Positions 35,628 to 44,225 of a stretch of DNA of 64,000 bases are shown here, piece after piece. This DNA is from JAUIKM01 sp964445695. Its GTDB lineage: Bacteria; Bacteroidota; Ignavibacteria; Kapaibacteriales; UBA7675. The notes beneath the pieces are model-generated. The model was not told where the DNA came from, searched no databases, and worked only from the letters and a program-made list of their open reading frames with translations. Location of the stretch: positions 1-64,000 of the forward strand of contig CAYULF010000022.1 of the NCBI GenBank assembly GCA_964445695.1. The letters run 5' to 3'. The translations under genes and the position numbers were made by a program. The stretch's first letter is position 1. Each line of letters starts with the position of its first letter.

Positions 35628-38441
35628 ATGCGAATCCACTACTTTGTAATTGGGTTGTTGACGCTTGCAACGACTGCTACGGCAGGGGATGAAACAATTC
35701 CCCCGACGCAGATGTCGGCGTACGTCAATAATTTAGTACAGAGCGGCACCAGTGGGACCGAGTTCTGGATTGCCATTCCCAGACCTGGCAACATAAATAC
35801 CGGACAGATCCCGGCTCGCTACGAGATTCACGTTACCTCCGAACACCAGACCAGAGTCTCGGTCTCTTACCCCAAAGTACCCTCCTTTGACAGATCAAAA
35901 ATAGTGGAACCCGGCAAAGTGACGGTGTTCTCTTCAGCTGAAGACCTGGAAGAAGAGTTCTGGATCAATCGCAATGAGATAAGCAACAGCAACAAATTGC
36001 GCAAGGGGGTCTGTCTCAGTGCAGAGCACCCGGTGACGGTCACGTTTTACTCGTTTATAGGTTCGTCCGTCGAGAGTTGTCGCATTTTGCCGCAACATAC
36101 ACTTGGACTTGAGTACCGCTATCTGTCCTATTATTCCTATCTGGATGGCATCGAAAGCCGCAATGGCGGTTGCCTGATTTTGGCGACCAGACCCAATACA
36201 ATTGTCGAGATTACGCTGCCGCGGCGACCGAATTCAATTGTTCAAACAATGGATGGTCGGTCTGCCGGAGAGCGCTATGCCGTCATGCTCGATTCCGGCG
36301 AAGTTTATGCCTTGGCTACGGCCACGGTTGACTCAGCACTGACTGCTGATCTGAGCGGCGCCCGTATAAAATCAGATAAGCCGGTTGCTGTCAGCGCATT
36401 TCACTTTGGCTGCAAGCTCCCGATCATTGCCGGCGATGAATCTCCATCTTCTTTGATTGAAATGCTGCCGCCCGTGAGTTCATGGGGGAAATCTCATGTT
36501 GCAATGATGACCCAACTGCCGGCCGGACCAAATGTCGAGAACCTCTATCGAATCGTTGCGGCGGAAGACAATACCGACTATTTCATGCTGCGCGTCGATA
36601 TGTTCGACGGTTCAATTCTCGACCGGAATGAAGGTGTGCTCAGCAAAGCCGGGGAGTGGAGTGAGATTGGTGATTTTGATCCGGAAAGTTCAGGCAACGT
36701 CAAACGCAGCGTGACCATCTGGACTTCGAGCAAGCCTACCCTCCTGATGCAGTACGGTGTATCCCATTCATCCGGCGGTATCAGCCCATTTATGGCGCAC
36801 GTTCCGCCTCTGGAGCAATACGTCACGGGTAAGACATCCTTCTTTGTTCCGCCCGGAGTCGGTCAAATTCACGTGTTTGCGGTCAATAACTCGGGTGAAT
36901 CACCGGGCGATCTCAAGACAGTAACGGTCGACGGCAAGGAACTCGGTCAACTGGATGCGCGATTCTATTCCAACCGGTTGCCGAATACTGATATCCACTA
37001 TATGAGTCTGGTCGCCAAGGCTGGTCATGTTCAGACAATCAACAGTCAGACGCCCTATGCCGTCATGCTGCTCGGTTCTTTTGACAATGGCCACTACGGC
37101 GCTAATCTGATTGGTTCTGCGTACAAAGTTGATCAGCCGGACTCTGTTCCTCCGGTACTTTCGGCGCGACAGCAGTGCGCTGAGTTCCATTTTACTGCGA
37201 CGGAACTTACCGTCAACGATGTTGAGGGGCCAGGTCGACAGATCGATCAGGGCGTCTCCGATATTCGACTGATACCGGAGTTGTCGGACAACTTTGAACT
37301 GATATTAAATGATCCCTCCGTGTTGGAAGCATATCGCGGCGAGCACAAGGTTGATTTCAGCTTGAAGCCGATCGATCTGGAGCGCAACGGCAAAGCGGTG
37401 TTTCTGGTTCGGGATAGAGCAGGCAATGTCGTTGTTGATTCAATCAACTATTTCTACCAGCCGGACGATCAGATTTTGCATGCCGACATCCAACGCCATG
37501 ATTACGGCGTGGTTCGCACCAATGACAGACCCGAGTTGTTGTTGGAAATTACGAACGTGTCGGATGAGCCACTTCCGATCAACAGCTTCTCTTTTACTCG
37601 TGGCAGCAATCTCTTTTACATTGCCCCCGTTGACAACGTGGCGTTTGAGCTGCCTTCCGGCGAGTCCAAGCAAATTCGCGTTGTCTACAAACCGGTGAGG
37701 GAAAACGCCGGTGGCGGACAAGCCGATGTTGACACCTTGGTAATCAATTCGGCCTGCCGGGCATTTGTTACGACGGCCCTGCGCGGTCGCGCAGGCCTGC
37801 CGCGCGCCTCCGCCATAACAGATCTCGACTTTGGCGATGTCGACGTTGGCGACAAAAGCTGTCACGAAAATTTTATTGGTATCTACAATGAAGGTTACCT
37901 CCCGCTGGAGATCGACCTGACGGACCTTGCCGAGCAATTTCGCGCCGACGACAAGCCGGCTTTTTACCTGAGAGATGATCAGTTCAGCGGCGACGTCGTC
38001 AGTTCCGTGCCGCCCGGTGACTCACTGAAACTGCGAGTATTCTGTTTTGCACCCACCAAACCCGAGGTCTACAGCCGGGTATTCAGACTCCAACACAACG
38101 GCGCCGGCGACATGGAGTTTACCCTGAAGGGGCGCGGTGTTCTGCCCACAAGCGCCGGCGAAGACGATCTGATAAACGGTTCCGAACTGAATATTCTCGA
38201 CCCGGTGCCGCACCCTGTACGCGGCAATGCTTCACTGCGGGTCGTAGTTCCGTATCCCGGAACGGTTGAACTGGAACTGTGCGATGTGCTTGGACGGGTT
38301 TGTACTGCTCTTAGTCGCGACAATGTTCAGCCCGGCCTTCAAACCTTCAATCTGCATACGAGCGATCTGCCCGCCGGCACCTATTTTCTCGTTTGTAAAA
38401 ATGGCCGTAGCGTGCAGCGCCGCGGTATTCGATTGCAGTAA
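35628..38441 (+). CDS. IgGFc-binding-like T9SS cargo, array copy 2 (subfamily I)
   Basis: The protein has 937 residues. A signal peptide (YFVIGLLTLATTATAG) is followed by the same plan as copy 1. The IgGFc-binding-like region (about 38-480) has TSGTEFWIAIPR, ILPQHTLGLEYRYLSYYS, GCLILATRPNTIVEI, SDKPVAVSAFHFG, IEMLPPVSSWG and SSKPTLLMQYG. The VRDRAGNVVVDS motif lies at about 595-605. Two ASH-like Ig domains follow, one from about 618 (YGVVRTNDRPELLLEITN) and one from about 728 (DLDFGDVDVGDKSCHENF). The sorting domain has VPHPVRGNASL, LCDVLGRVCTAL and PAGTYFLV. AGGA lies only a few bases before the ATG, closer than usual. It is the longest member of the array. Confidence 0.82.
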   Translation: MRIHYFVIGLLTLATTATAGDETIPPTQMSAYVNNLVQSGTSGTEFWIAIPRPGNINTGQIPARYEIHVTSEHQTRVSVSYPKVPSFDRSKIVEPGKVTVFSSAEDLEEEFWINRNEISNSNKLRKGVCLSAEHPVTVTFYSFIGSSVESCRILPQHTLGLEYRYLSYYSYLDGIESRNGGCLILATRPNTIVEITLPRRPNSIVQTMDGRSAGERYAVMLDSGEVYALATATVDSALTADLSGARIKSDKPVAVSAFHFGCKLPIIAGDESPSSLIEMLPPVSSWGKSHVAMMTQLPAGPNVENLYRIVAAEDNTDYFMLRVDMFDGSILDRNEGVLSKAGEWSEIGDFDPESSGNVKRSVTIWTSSKPTLLMQYGVSHSSGGISPFMAHVPPLEQYVTGKTSFFVPPGVGQIHVFAVNNSGESPGDLKTVTVDGKELGQLDARFYSNRLPNTDIHYMSLVAKAGHVQTINSQTPYAVMLLGSFDNGHYGANLIGSAYKVDQPDSVPPVLSARQQCAEFHFTATELTVNDVEGPGRQIDQGVSDIRLIPELSDNFELILNDPSVLEAYRGEHKVDFSLKPIDLERNGKAVFLVRDRAGNVVVDSINYFYQPDDQILHADIQRHDYGVVRTNDRPELLLEITNVSDEPLPINSFSFTRGSNLFYIAPVDNVAFELPSGESKQIRVVYKPVRENAGGGQADVDTLVINSACRAFVTTALRGRAGLPRASAITDLDFGDVDVGDKSCHENFIGIYNEGYLPLEIDLTDLAEQFRADDKPAFYLRDDQFSGDVVSSVPPGDSLKLRVFCFAPTKPEVYSRVFRLQHNGAGDMEFTLKGRGVLPTSAGEDDLINGSELNILDPVPHPVRGNASLRVVVPYPGTVELELCDVLGRVCTALSRDNVQPGLQTFNLHTSDLPAGTYFLVCKNGRSVQRRGIRLQ

Positions 38442-38623
38442 GCGACAGAAAGGATACTTCACCTGTATCCCATCTGCACCTGATGGTTTCCTGAATCTGC
38501 GATGCCCGCTTGCCACTGGTAAAATTCTTGTGCCAAAGCAAGACCTCCGCGGTGCTTGTTTGTCATTGAGGAAATGATAAAATCTAAAGCGAGTATTGCG
38601 CCATTAGAAAATTCCTCCAACAC

Positions 38624-41314
38624 ATGAACTCAACTCTCAGCGGCAAAGTCGTCGGTGCTTTGCTGCTCTCACTGGCTGCATTGTTTGTCTTGCCGAATGA
38701 GGCGGCGGGTCAGGCGCACAAACTGGCCGGTGGGTACGAGTATTGGCTGGCGATTCCACCCAACGAAGAAGCCAACTTCGGCAGCGAGATCGAACTGACC
38801 ATGGTTATCTGTGCGCTGGAGAAGCAGGCGAATATTCACGTTGAGATTCCCTGGGTCGGAGCAAGTTTTGAGCGGGTGATTCCAACGGGTTCCGCCACGC
38901 GTATCAGTTCAATCGACGGCACGCTGCCATGGGATCTGGAAGTTCGCGAGACCGGCACCGCGCAGGCAAAAGGAATTCATGTCCAGTCCGACGAGCCCGT
39001 CTCCGTACGGCTCTACTCGGCGCGTTCATTTTCGGCGGACGCCTTTACGGCGATTCCGGTGCACATGTGGGGGCGGAGCTACCGGCACATCGCGTACTAC
39101 GAGCAGGCCGATCCGATCAAACGCCGCGGCTCCGGATTTGTTATTGTGGCGGCTCACGACGACACGGAGGTGCGCATTGAACTTGAAGCCCACGGCGTTG
39201 GTCAGACTACCGACGGACGTTCCCCGGGCATGCAGTACGATGTCGTTCTCCAGCGCGGGCAGACATACATGGTACACGGCGACGGACTCAACGAAGGTTT
39301 TGATCTTTCCGGCACGCAGATTACCGCATCCAATCCCATCGGCCTGATTTCCTTCCACATGCGCTCCATCGTACCGCTGGCCATGGGCGCCGGTGACCGA
39401 GATTTTCTGGTGGAGATGTTACCCCCGCTCGAACACTGGGGACGGCGTTTTGTCAGCCGCGAGTTGTTGCGTGTCGGGTTCGGCGACTATTTCCGCGTGG
39501 TGACGTCGGAGGACAATACCACCGTCAAGCTGCGAACCTTTGATTCAACGGGCAAAGAGTCGTCATCGCGTGAGTTTACAATACCGGCCGCCGGCGGTTT
39601 TGCCGAATTCGGCGAACATGCGCCTGAAGCTTCGCCGCGTGCCGACGCCATACGCGGCGTGTCACTCTGGGAAGCCGACAAGCCGATTCAGGTCATGTTG
39701 TATTCCTACTCGTCCGACTGGGACGGTGCACCCGGCTACAATCCTTTCATGGTTGCTCTGACGCCGCTGGAGCTCGCCTCCACGGTGGAAATCGTTGATA
39801 TTCCGAGCGGCACCGGGCTCTCGGTCATCGACATTATCACAGAGGACAATCCCAATCTACTCGAAGGCCTGAAGCTGGACGGCCAGCCGATTGAACAGAT
39901 CGACCCTCAGTTCATGGGGATATCCTATGGCGATGAAGGCCTGCGCTGCTCGCGCATTCAATTGGCGCCGGGCACCCATCGAATTTCCGGTGATGCGCTG
40001 TTTGTCGGCATGTTGCACGCAGTTGGCGGCAACAGCATTCACGGAATCCCTCTGGGCCGCACGGCATTTCCGCTGCGGGCGGCTGAAACTCCCGACCTGC
40101 CATCTTTTGTGACCGTCGCGGCCGATTGTTTCAGCGCTGAGATTGAAGTCTCCGGCGGCGGCGCGGTTCCATTGGCTTTACTGCGCATCGACAGCCGAAC
40201 AATGAATAACGTCGCAATCGATCCGCCGGACGCCCTGGTCATTGATCCCGTCGTCGGCGTGATGAAGCGCAGCTTCAAACTAGAAGTCATCGATAAAAAC
40301 ATCGATGCTTTCGCCGAAATTGAAGTCTTCGATCAGGCCGGTACGCGCGCAAAACACCAATTCACCTACTCAGCCGCGCAACTGGATGTCATGCCGACGG
40401 AAGTCCTGCGCGAAAATCTGCGCACCGGCGACGAAGTATTCGCCGATCTTGTGCTCAGCAATAACGCATCCGACGTGCAGCGAATCGACTATCTCTACCT
40501 TCTGTACGGAAACCGAGGCATGCGCATCGTCGACAAACCGGATCTGCCGCAGTTGCTCAGCGCCAGCCAGAATCTGACGGTCAGGGTCGAAGCGCTTGCC
40601 GGCGAGGTCGGAACTGTCTACGACACGCTCGTGGTGGGCGATTCCTGTCGCGAATTGGCGCGCATCCCGCTGGAATTGCGTGTCGAACGCGGCATTGAAG
40701 GCAAACCTGTAGTGCTTGCCTTTGACCACGATTTTCGCGACGTATACATCGATGACACTGTTTGTGAAAAAGTCGAAGTTAAAAACATCGGCTCGGTGCT
40801 ACTGGAAATCTCTTGCATAACCGATGTGGACGACGACTCCTTCACTTTTGCCCAAAGCGGTTGTGAGATCTTTTTTCCGGATACCCTGTATCCGCTGGAA
40901 AGCATGCAGCTCGACATCTGTTTCAGGCCGCGTTCAACCGGCATTCACACGACGCAACTCATTGTGCAGTCGGATGCCGAAGGCGTCGACAGCATTGTAT
41001 TTCTGCAAGGGCGTGGCATTGAAACGGTTACGGATGTCGTGAATTCCGGAGTCGACCGAACGCAACCATTTGTACTGCGCGCCTATCCAAATCCCGCTGC
41101 AGATCTCTTGTTTGTCACTGGGCCGGAAGTTGCAGGTCTGTCGTCTTATACCTGTTTTGATCGCCTCGGGCGATCATCAACTGTCTCACTGCTTGCCTCG
41201 GGAGCGGACGACACCGCAATTTTTGACGTTGCAGCGCTGACGCCTGGAATGTACAATCTGGCGCTCACGCATGCCGCCGGTCGCAGTTTTGTGACATTTT
41301 TCGTTGTGCATTGA
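38624..41314 (+). CDS. IgGFc-binding-like T9SS cargo, array copy 3 (subfamily I)
   Basis: The protein has 896 residues with a signal peptide (GALLLSLAALFVLPNEAAG). The IgGFc-binding-like region starts GGYEYWLAIPPNEEANFG, a departure from the GTEFWF consensus, and includes AFTAIPVHMWGRSYRHIAYY, GFVIVAAHDDTEVRI, ASNPIGLISFHM, VEMLPPLEHWG and ADKPIQVMLYSY. The motif of the next domain is degenerate (FDQAGTRA in place of DRAGN). Two ASH-like domains follow; the second has DHDFRDVYIDDTVCEKVEVKNIG. The sorting domain is RAYPNPAADLLF, CFDRLGRSSTV and TPGMYNLAL. Like copies 1 and 2 it has conserved Cys in the Ig domains. It appears to be the most diverged of subfamily I. Confidence 0.8.
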   Translation: MNSTLSGKVVGALLLSLAALFVLPNEAAGQAHKLAGGYEYWLAIPPNEEANFGSEIELTMVICALEKQANIHVEIPWVGASFERVIPTGSATRISSIDGTLPWDLEVRETGTAQAKGIHVQSDEPVSVRLYSARSFSADAFTAIPVHMWGRSYRHIAYYEQADPIKRRGSGFVIVAAHDDTEVRIELEAHGVGQTTDGRSPGMQYDVVLQRGQTYMVHGDGLNEGFDLSGTQITASNPIGLISFHMRSIVPLAMGAGDRDFLVEMLPPLEHWGRRFVSRELLRVGFGDYFRVVTSEDNTTVKLRTFDSTGKESSSREFTIPAAGGFAEFGEHAPEASPRADAIRGVSLWEADKPIQVMLYSYSSDWDGAPGYNPFMVALTPLELASTVEIVDIPSGTGLSVIDIITEDNPNLLEGLKLDGQPIEQIDPQFMGISYGDEGLRCSRIQLAPGTHRISGDALFVGMLHAVGGNSIHGIPLGRTAFPLRAAETPDLPSFVTVAADCFSAEIEVSGGGAVPLALLRIDSRTMNNVAIDPPDALVIDPVVGVMKRSFKLEVIDKNIDAFAEIEVFDQAGTRAKHQFTYSAAQLDVMPTEVLRENLRTGDEVFADLVLSNNASDVQRIDYLYLLYGNRGMRIVDKPDLPQLLSASQNLTVRVEALAGEVGTVYDTLVVGDSCRELARIPLELRVERGIEGKPVVLAFDHDFRDVYIDDTVCEKVEVKNIGSVLLEISCITDVDDDSFTFAQSGCEIFFPDTLYPLESMQLDICFRPRSTGIHTTQLIVQSDAEGVDSIVFLQGRGIETVTDVVNSGVDRTQPFVLRAYPNPAADLLFVTGPEVAGLSSYTCFDRLGRSSTVSLLASGADDTAIFDVAALTPGMYNLALTHAAGRSFVTFFVVH

Positions 41315-41326
41315 CTTGTGAATTGC

Positions 41327-41356
41327 GACCAACGACAAGTGATTTGTCTTTGGTCG
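41327..41356 (+). terminator. Hairpin after array copy 3
   Basis: Long stem GACCAACGACAA with TTTGTCTTTGGTC, 13 nt after the stop. There is no T run, so termination strength is uncertain. Confidence 0.5.
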
Positions 41357-41546
41357 TTCCTGATTACATAGGATGATTATCCCCCCAAGAATCATCCGGC
41401 ACCTGCTGGTTTGGTCAGAGCCCCCCTGACGTCGCCTGCACAAATAGTTCATGTGGTTTAATCCGACGACGCTGCCCCGTCTGCGTCGGTTTGACCTGTT
41501 GTGCTCAGGCGATAGACTTATGATCACTTTCAACAGGATTGTCCTC

Positions 41547-43961
41547 ATGCGTACCTGCTGTACCTTACTGATTTGCCTCTTTGCGTCTTGCCTTGGTGCA
41601 CTTGCCCAGAATCCCTCTTCAATATTTCCGCCGATGTTCGACAACGCGAACGCCGGAACGGACTTTACCTTCAGTGTTCCGCCCGCATATGCACAGAGCG
41701 GCACCGACAACCGCATTTCCATTTTTGTGTCTGCGCCCTGGTCGGCGGAAGTGACCGTCGAGATCAAAAAGCTGAACCTGGTGCGTTCGATCAAAACAAT
41801 CGCCTACGAAACCTCCGCTATTCATCTGTCTCCGGCGGAAGCCGAAGTGTTTGTCAAAAATCCGAACGACGAAGCGCCGGCCGATGATGTATTTGCCGGC
41901 GCCGGTATACGCGTCCATTCCGATCTGCCGATCGTTGCTCACGTTGAACTGGAATACGAGTTCACCGGCGACGGAGCCATGTTAATTCCCGATGCTGCTC
42001 TCGGCACGGAGTACGTAGTGTCGAGCTACCCCGACGTCAGCGCGATGTACGATGAACTTGAGTTGCCCAGTGAAACCACCGTGACGGCGATTGAGGACGG
42101 CACCACCGTCTGGTTTACTTTGGGCGGCAATGCTCTGACGGAAGCGACCAACGGCATGAAATCGGGTGAAACGCGCCAATACACGCTGAATGCCGGTGAT
42201 GTTCTCTCTATCGCCACGGCCACATTTGAAGGCGATGTGAGTGGCAGTTATGTAAGAGCCACCAAACCCGTAGCGGTCTACTCCGGCAATCAATGCGCCA
42301 ACGTACCGACAATTATTCGTTGGTGCGATTATATCTTGTGCAGCGAAACGCCGATGCACGCCTGGGGCAAGACCTATCACTTTCCAACGATTCTTGGACG
42401 CCAGGCCAATGCATATCTGCAAATCATGGCTGCCGCCGACGATACGGAAGTACTGCGCGACGGCGTCCCTGTTGCATTGATCAATGGCCCGGGTGGAGTG
42501 CGGGGCGTCGGTTTTTACAGTTCCGTTTCGCTGGACGGCTCCCAACGAGGCATCAATTATTCTTCCGACAAAGCAATCAATATCACCTGGTTAAATCCAG
42601 GCACGGAGCGCGACGGCGTCCAGACGGAGCCCTTTGCCATGCCGCTGATTCCGGTAGAACAATACAGTCGCTTTGTCTGGTTGAACATGCCGCACACCGC
42701 TTCTGAACGATTTCAACGCAGTTCTCTCAGCGTCATTTACGCATTGAGCGATAACGGCGTCGTGCCGCCCGACCTGGAGATACTGGTGCGCATCGGCGGC
42801 ACTATGGCCTGGACCAGGCTGTCCGACAGCTTTGGATCGTCGCCGGGAAGTATTTTTCCGGGTAAAGTCAACGGAAAAACCTGGGCGGAAAAGCGCCTGA
42901 TCGTTGCGGACGGGACGGATATTTACGCCATTCGCAGCCTGGGCGATCCCTTTGCGGTCTATCTGACCGGCGTTTCCGGGGCGGAGTCCTACGGCATGCG
43001 CGCCGCCGCGCGATTCAACGATCTGACGGTGGACGACCATCTGCCGCCGATCAACATCTTTACGACGGACATCCCTTCGTTCCTGCAGGGCGAGTTCATG
43101 GACGTCGGCGCCCAGCCGATTCCATCCGGTCTGGCGGCGGTCAACATCCAACCGGATGAGAGCTACAACCTGCTGCTCAACGTCGCCGATTTTACGCCGG
43201 GAACGCCGGAAGCGGTCGCGTGGACCGCCGTGCCGCAGGATATCAATGCCGAGGGACGCCTCGTTGTGGTCCTGGTCGATCGCGCCGGCAATTCGCGCCG
43301 CGTGGAAATTCACTACACGCCCAAGAACCCGGGACTGGGCGGAGCGCCCGCCGTCGTCGAGTTTGGAGCAACGCCGCTGCAGTCGACGCGCACCAGAACG
43401 GCGGTCATTCAGAATCTGAGTGAGAGTGAGATAATCCAGATAACAGATCTGCAAATAATCGGCGGCGATCAGGAGTTTGCCCTGGCTTCGAGTGCGCCGG
43501 CAGTTCCCTTCACACTGGCGCCTAAAGGCCAACCGGGGGACAATGCTGAGTTGGTATTCCTCTTTACGCCGCAGAGTCCCGGCCACAAACAGGCGCTGGT
43601 CTGGATAAGCAGCAATATCGGCAACTTTGTGTGCATTCTGCTCGATGGGGTAGCGCTGGATGTGGCGTCGGATGTGAGGCCGGAATTTACACTGAGGAAT
43701 GTTGTGCACACCTTCGACGTCTCAGCTAATCCGGCACCGGAAAGTGTGCAACTGTCGTTTGAGCTCGAAACCAGCGCGCAGACGGATATCGTTCTGTACA
43801 ACCTGCTCGGAATCGAGCTAATGCGCCGCAGACTCGGTGTGTTGCGGGCCGGCCCCAGACAAGTGCAGGTGCAGCTTGGGGCGCTGCCGATCGGCTCATA
43901 TTTTGGCCGCATCATTGCCGGTGACGCCGTCGGTCAGTTTCACGTGACCGTGCTGCGCTGA
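41547..43961 (+). CDS. IgGFc-binding-like T9SS cargo, array copy 4 (subfamily II, short)
   Basis: The ATG at 41547 (AGGA nine bases upstream) begins a signal peptide like those of its paralogues; an ATG at 41520 and one at 41451 are in frame but add unneeded residues. It has 804 residues. The IgGFc-binding-like region (about 25-420) opens FDNANAGTDFTFSVPPAYAQ and has SGNQCANVP, WCDYILCSETPMHAWGKTYH and GKTWAEKRLIVADGTDIYAIRS. A domain with VDRAGNSRRVEIHY follows. Unlike the other six it has a single ASH-like Ig domain (VVEFGATPLQSTRTRTAVIQN), which explains its 100-residue shortfall. The sorting domain is SANPAPESVQL, LYNLLGIELM and PIGSYFGRI. Confidence 0.82.
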   Translation: MRTCCTLLICLFASCLGALAQNPSSIFPPMFDNANAGTDFTFSVPPAYAQSGTDNRISIFVSAPWSAEVTVEIKKLNLVRSIKTIAYETSAIHLSPAEAEVFVKNPNDEAPADDVFAGAGIRVHSDLPIVAHVELEYEFTGDGAMLIPDAALGTEYVVSSYPDVSAMYDELELPSETTVTAIEDGTTVWFTLGGNALTEATNGMKSGETRQYTLNAGDVLSIATATFEGDVSGSYVRATKPVAVYSGNQCANVPTIIRWCDYILCSETPMHAWGKTYHFPTILGRQANAYLQIMAAADDTEVLRDGVPVALINGPGGVRGVGFYSSVSLDGSQRGINYSSDKAINITWLNPGTERDGVQTEPFAMPLIPVEQYSRFVWLNMPHTASERFQRSSLSVIYALSDNGVVPPDLEILVRIGGTMAWTRLSDSFGSSPGSIFPGKVNGKTWAEKRLIVADGTDIYAIRSLGDPFAVYLTGVSGAESYGMRAAARFNDLTVDDHLPPINIFTTDIPSFLQGEFMDVGAQPIPSGLAAVNIQPDESYNLLLNVADFTPGTPEAVAWTAVPQDINAEGRLVVVLVDRAGNSRRVEIHYTPKNPGLGGAPAVVEFGATPLQSTRTRTAVIQNLSESEIIQITDLQIIGGDQEFALASSAPAVPFTLAPKGQPGDNAELVFLFTPQSPGHKQALVWISSNIGNFVCILLDGVALDVASDVRPEFTLRNVVHTFDVSANPAPESVQLSFELETSAQTDIVLYNLLGIELMRRRLGVLRAGPRQVQVQLGALPIGSYFGRIIAGDAVGQFHVTVLR

Positions 43962-43977
43962 AGCTTCTGTAACCTGG

Positions 43978-43992
43978 ACCGGCGCTGCCGGT
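43978..43992 (+). terminator. Short hairpin after array copy 4
   Basis: ACCGGC-gct-GCCGGT followed by TTCT, 17 nt after the stop. A weak, possible terminator. Confidence 0.4.
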
Positions 43993-44225
43993 TTCTGGCA
44001 CAAAATTTGAGCTTTTTGACGTAGATTCAACGGGCTATGGACGTTCCGCCGCATCGACCCACTTGTGTGCGGCGGACGCTTGGTCCGGCAGCTGCCCGAA
44101 GACTGTGTGCTGAATTCCCGCCGACAAACAAAAGCGGATTGAAAAGCCGGCCGCAGGTGGACGGCGCAAGTCATAAAGCGGAAAGTGTTGATGCGTCGAG
44201 GCGGATCCGGAAGCAGAGGAGGCAT

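Noticed and set aside
38500..38570. TTGTTTGTCATTG near 38558 considered as a further family repeat
   Set aside because: The tail matches, but the preceding hairpin is poor; the same short word also occurs inside coding regions (near 28165 and 41109), so the match is weak on its own.
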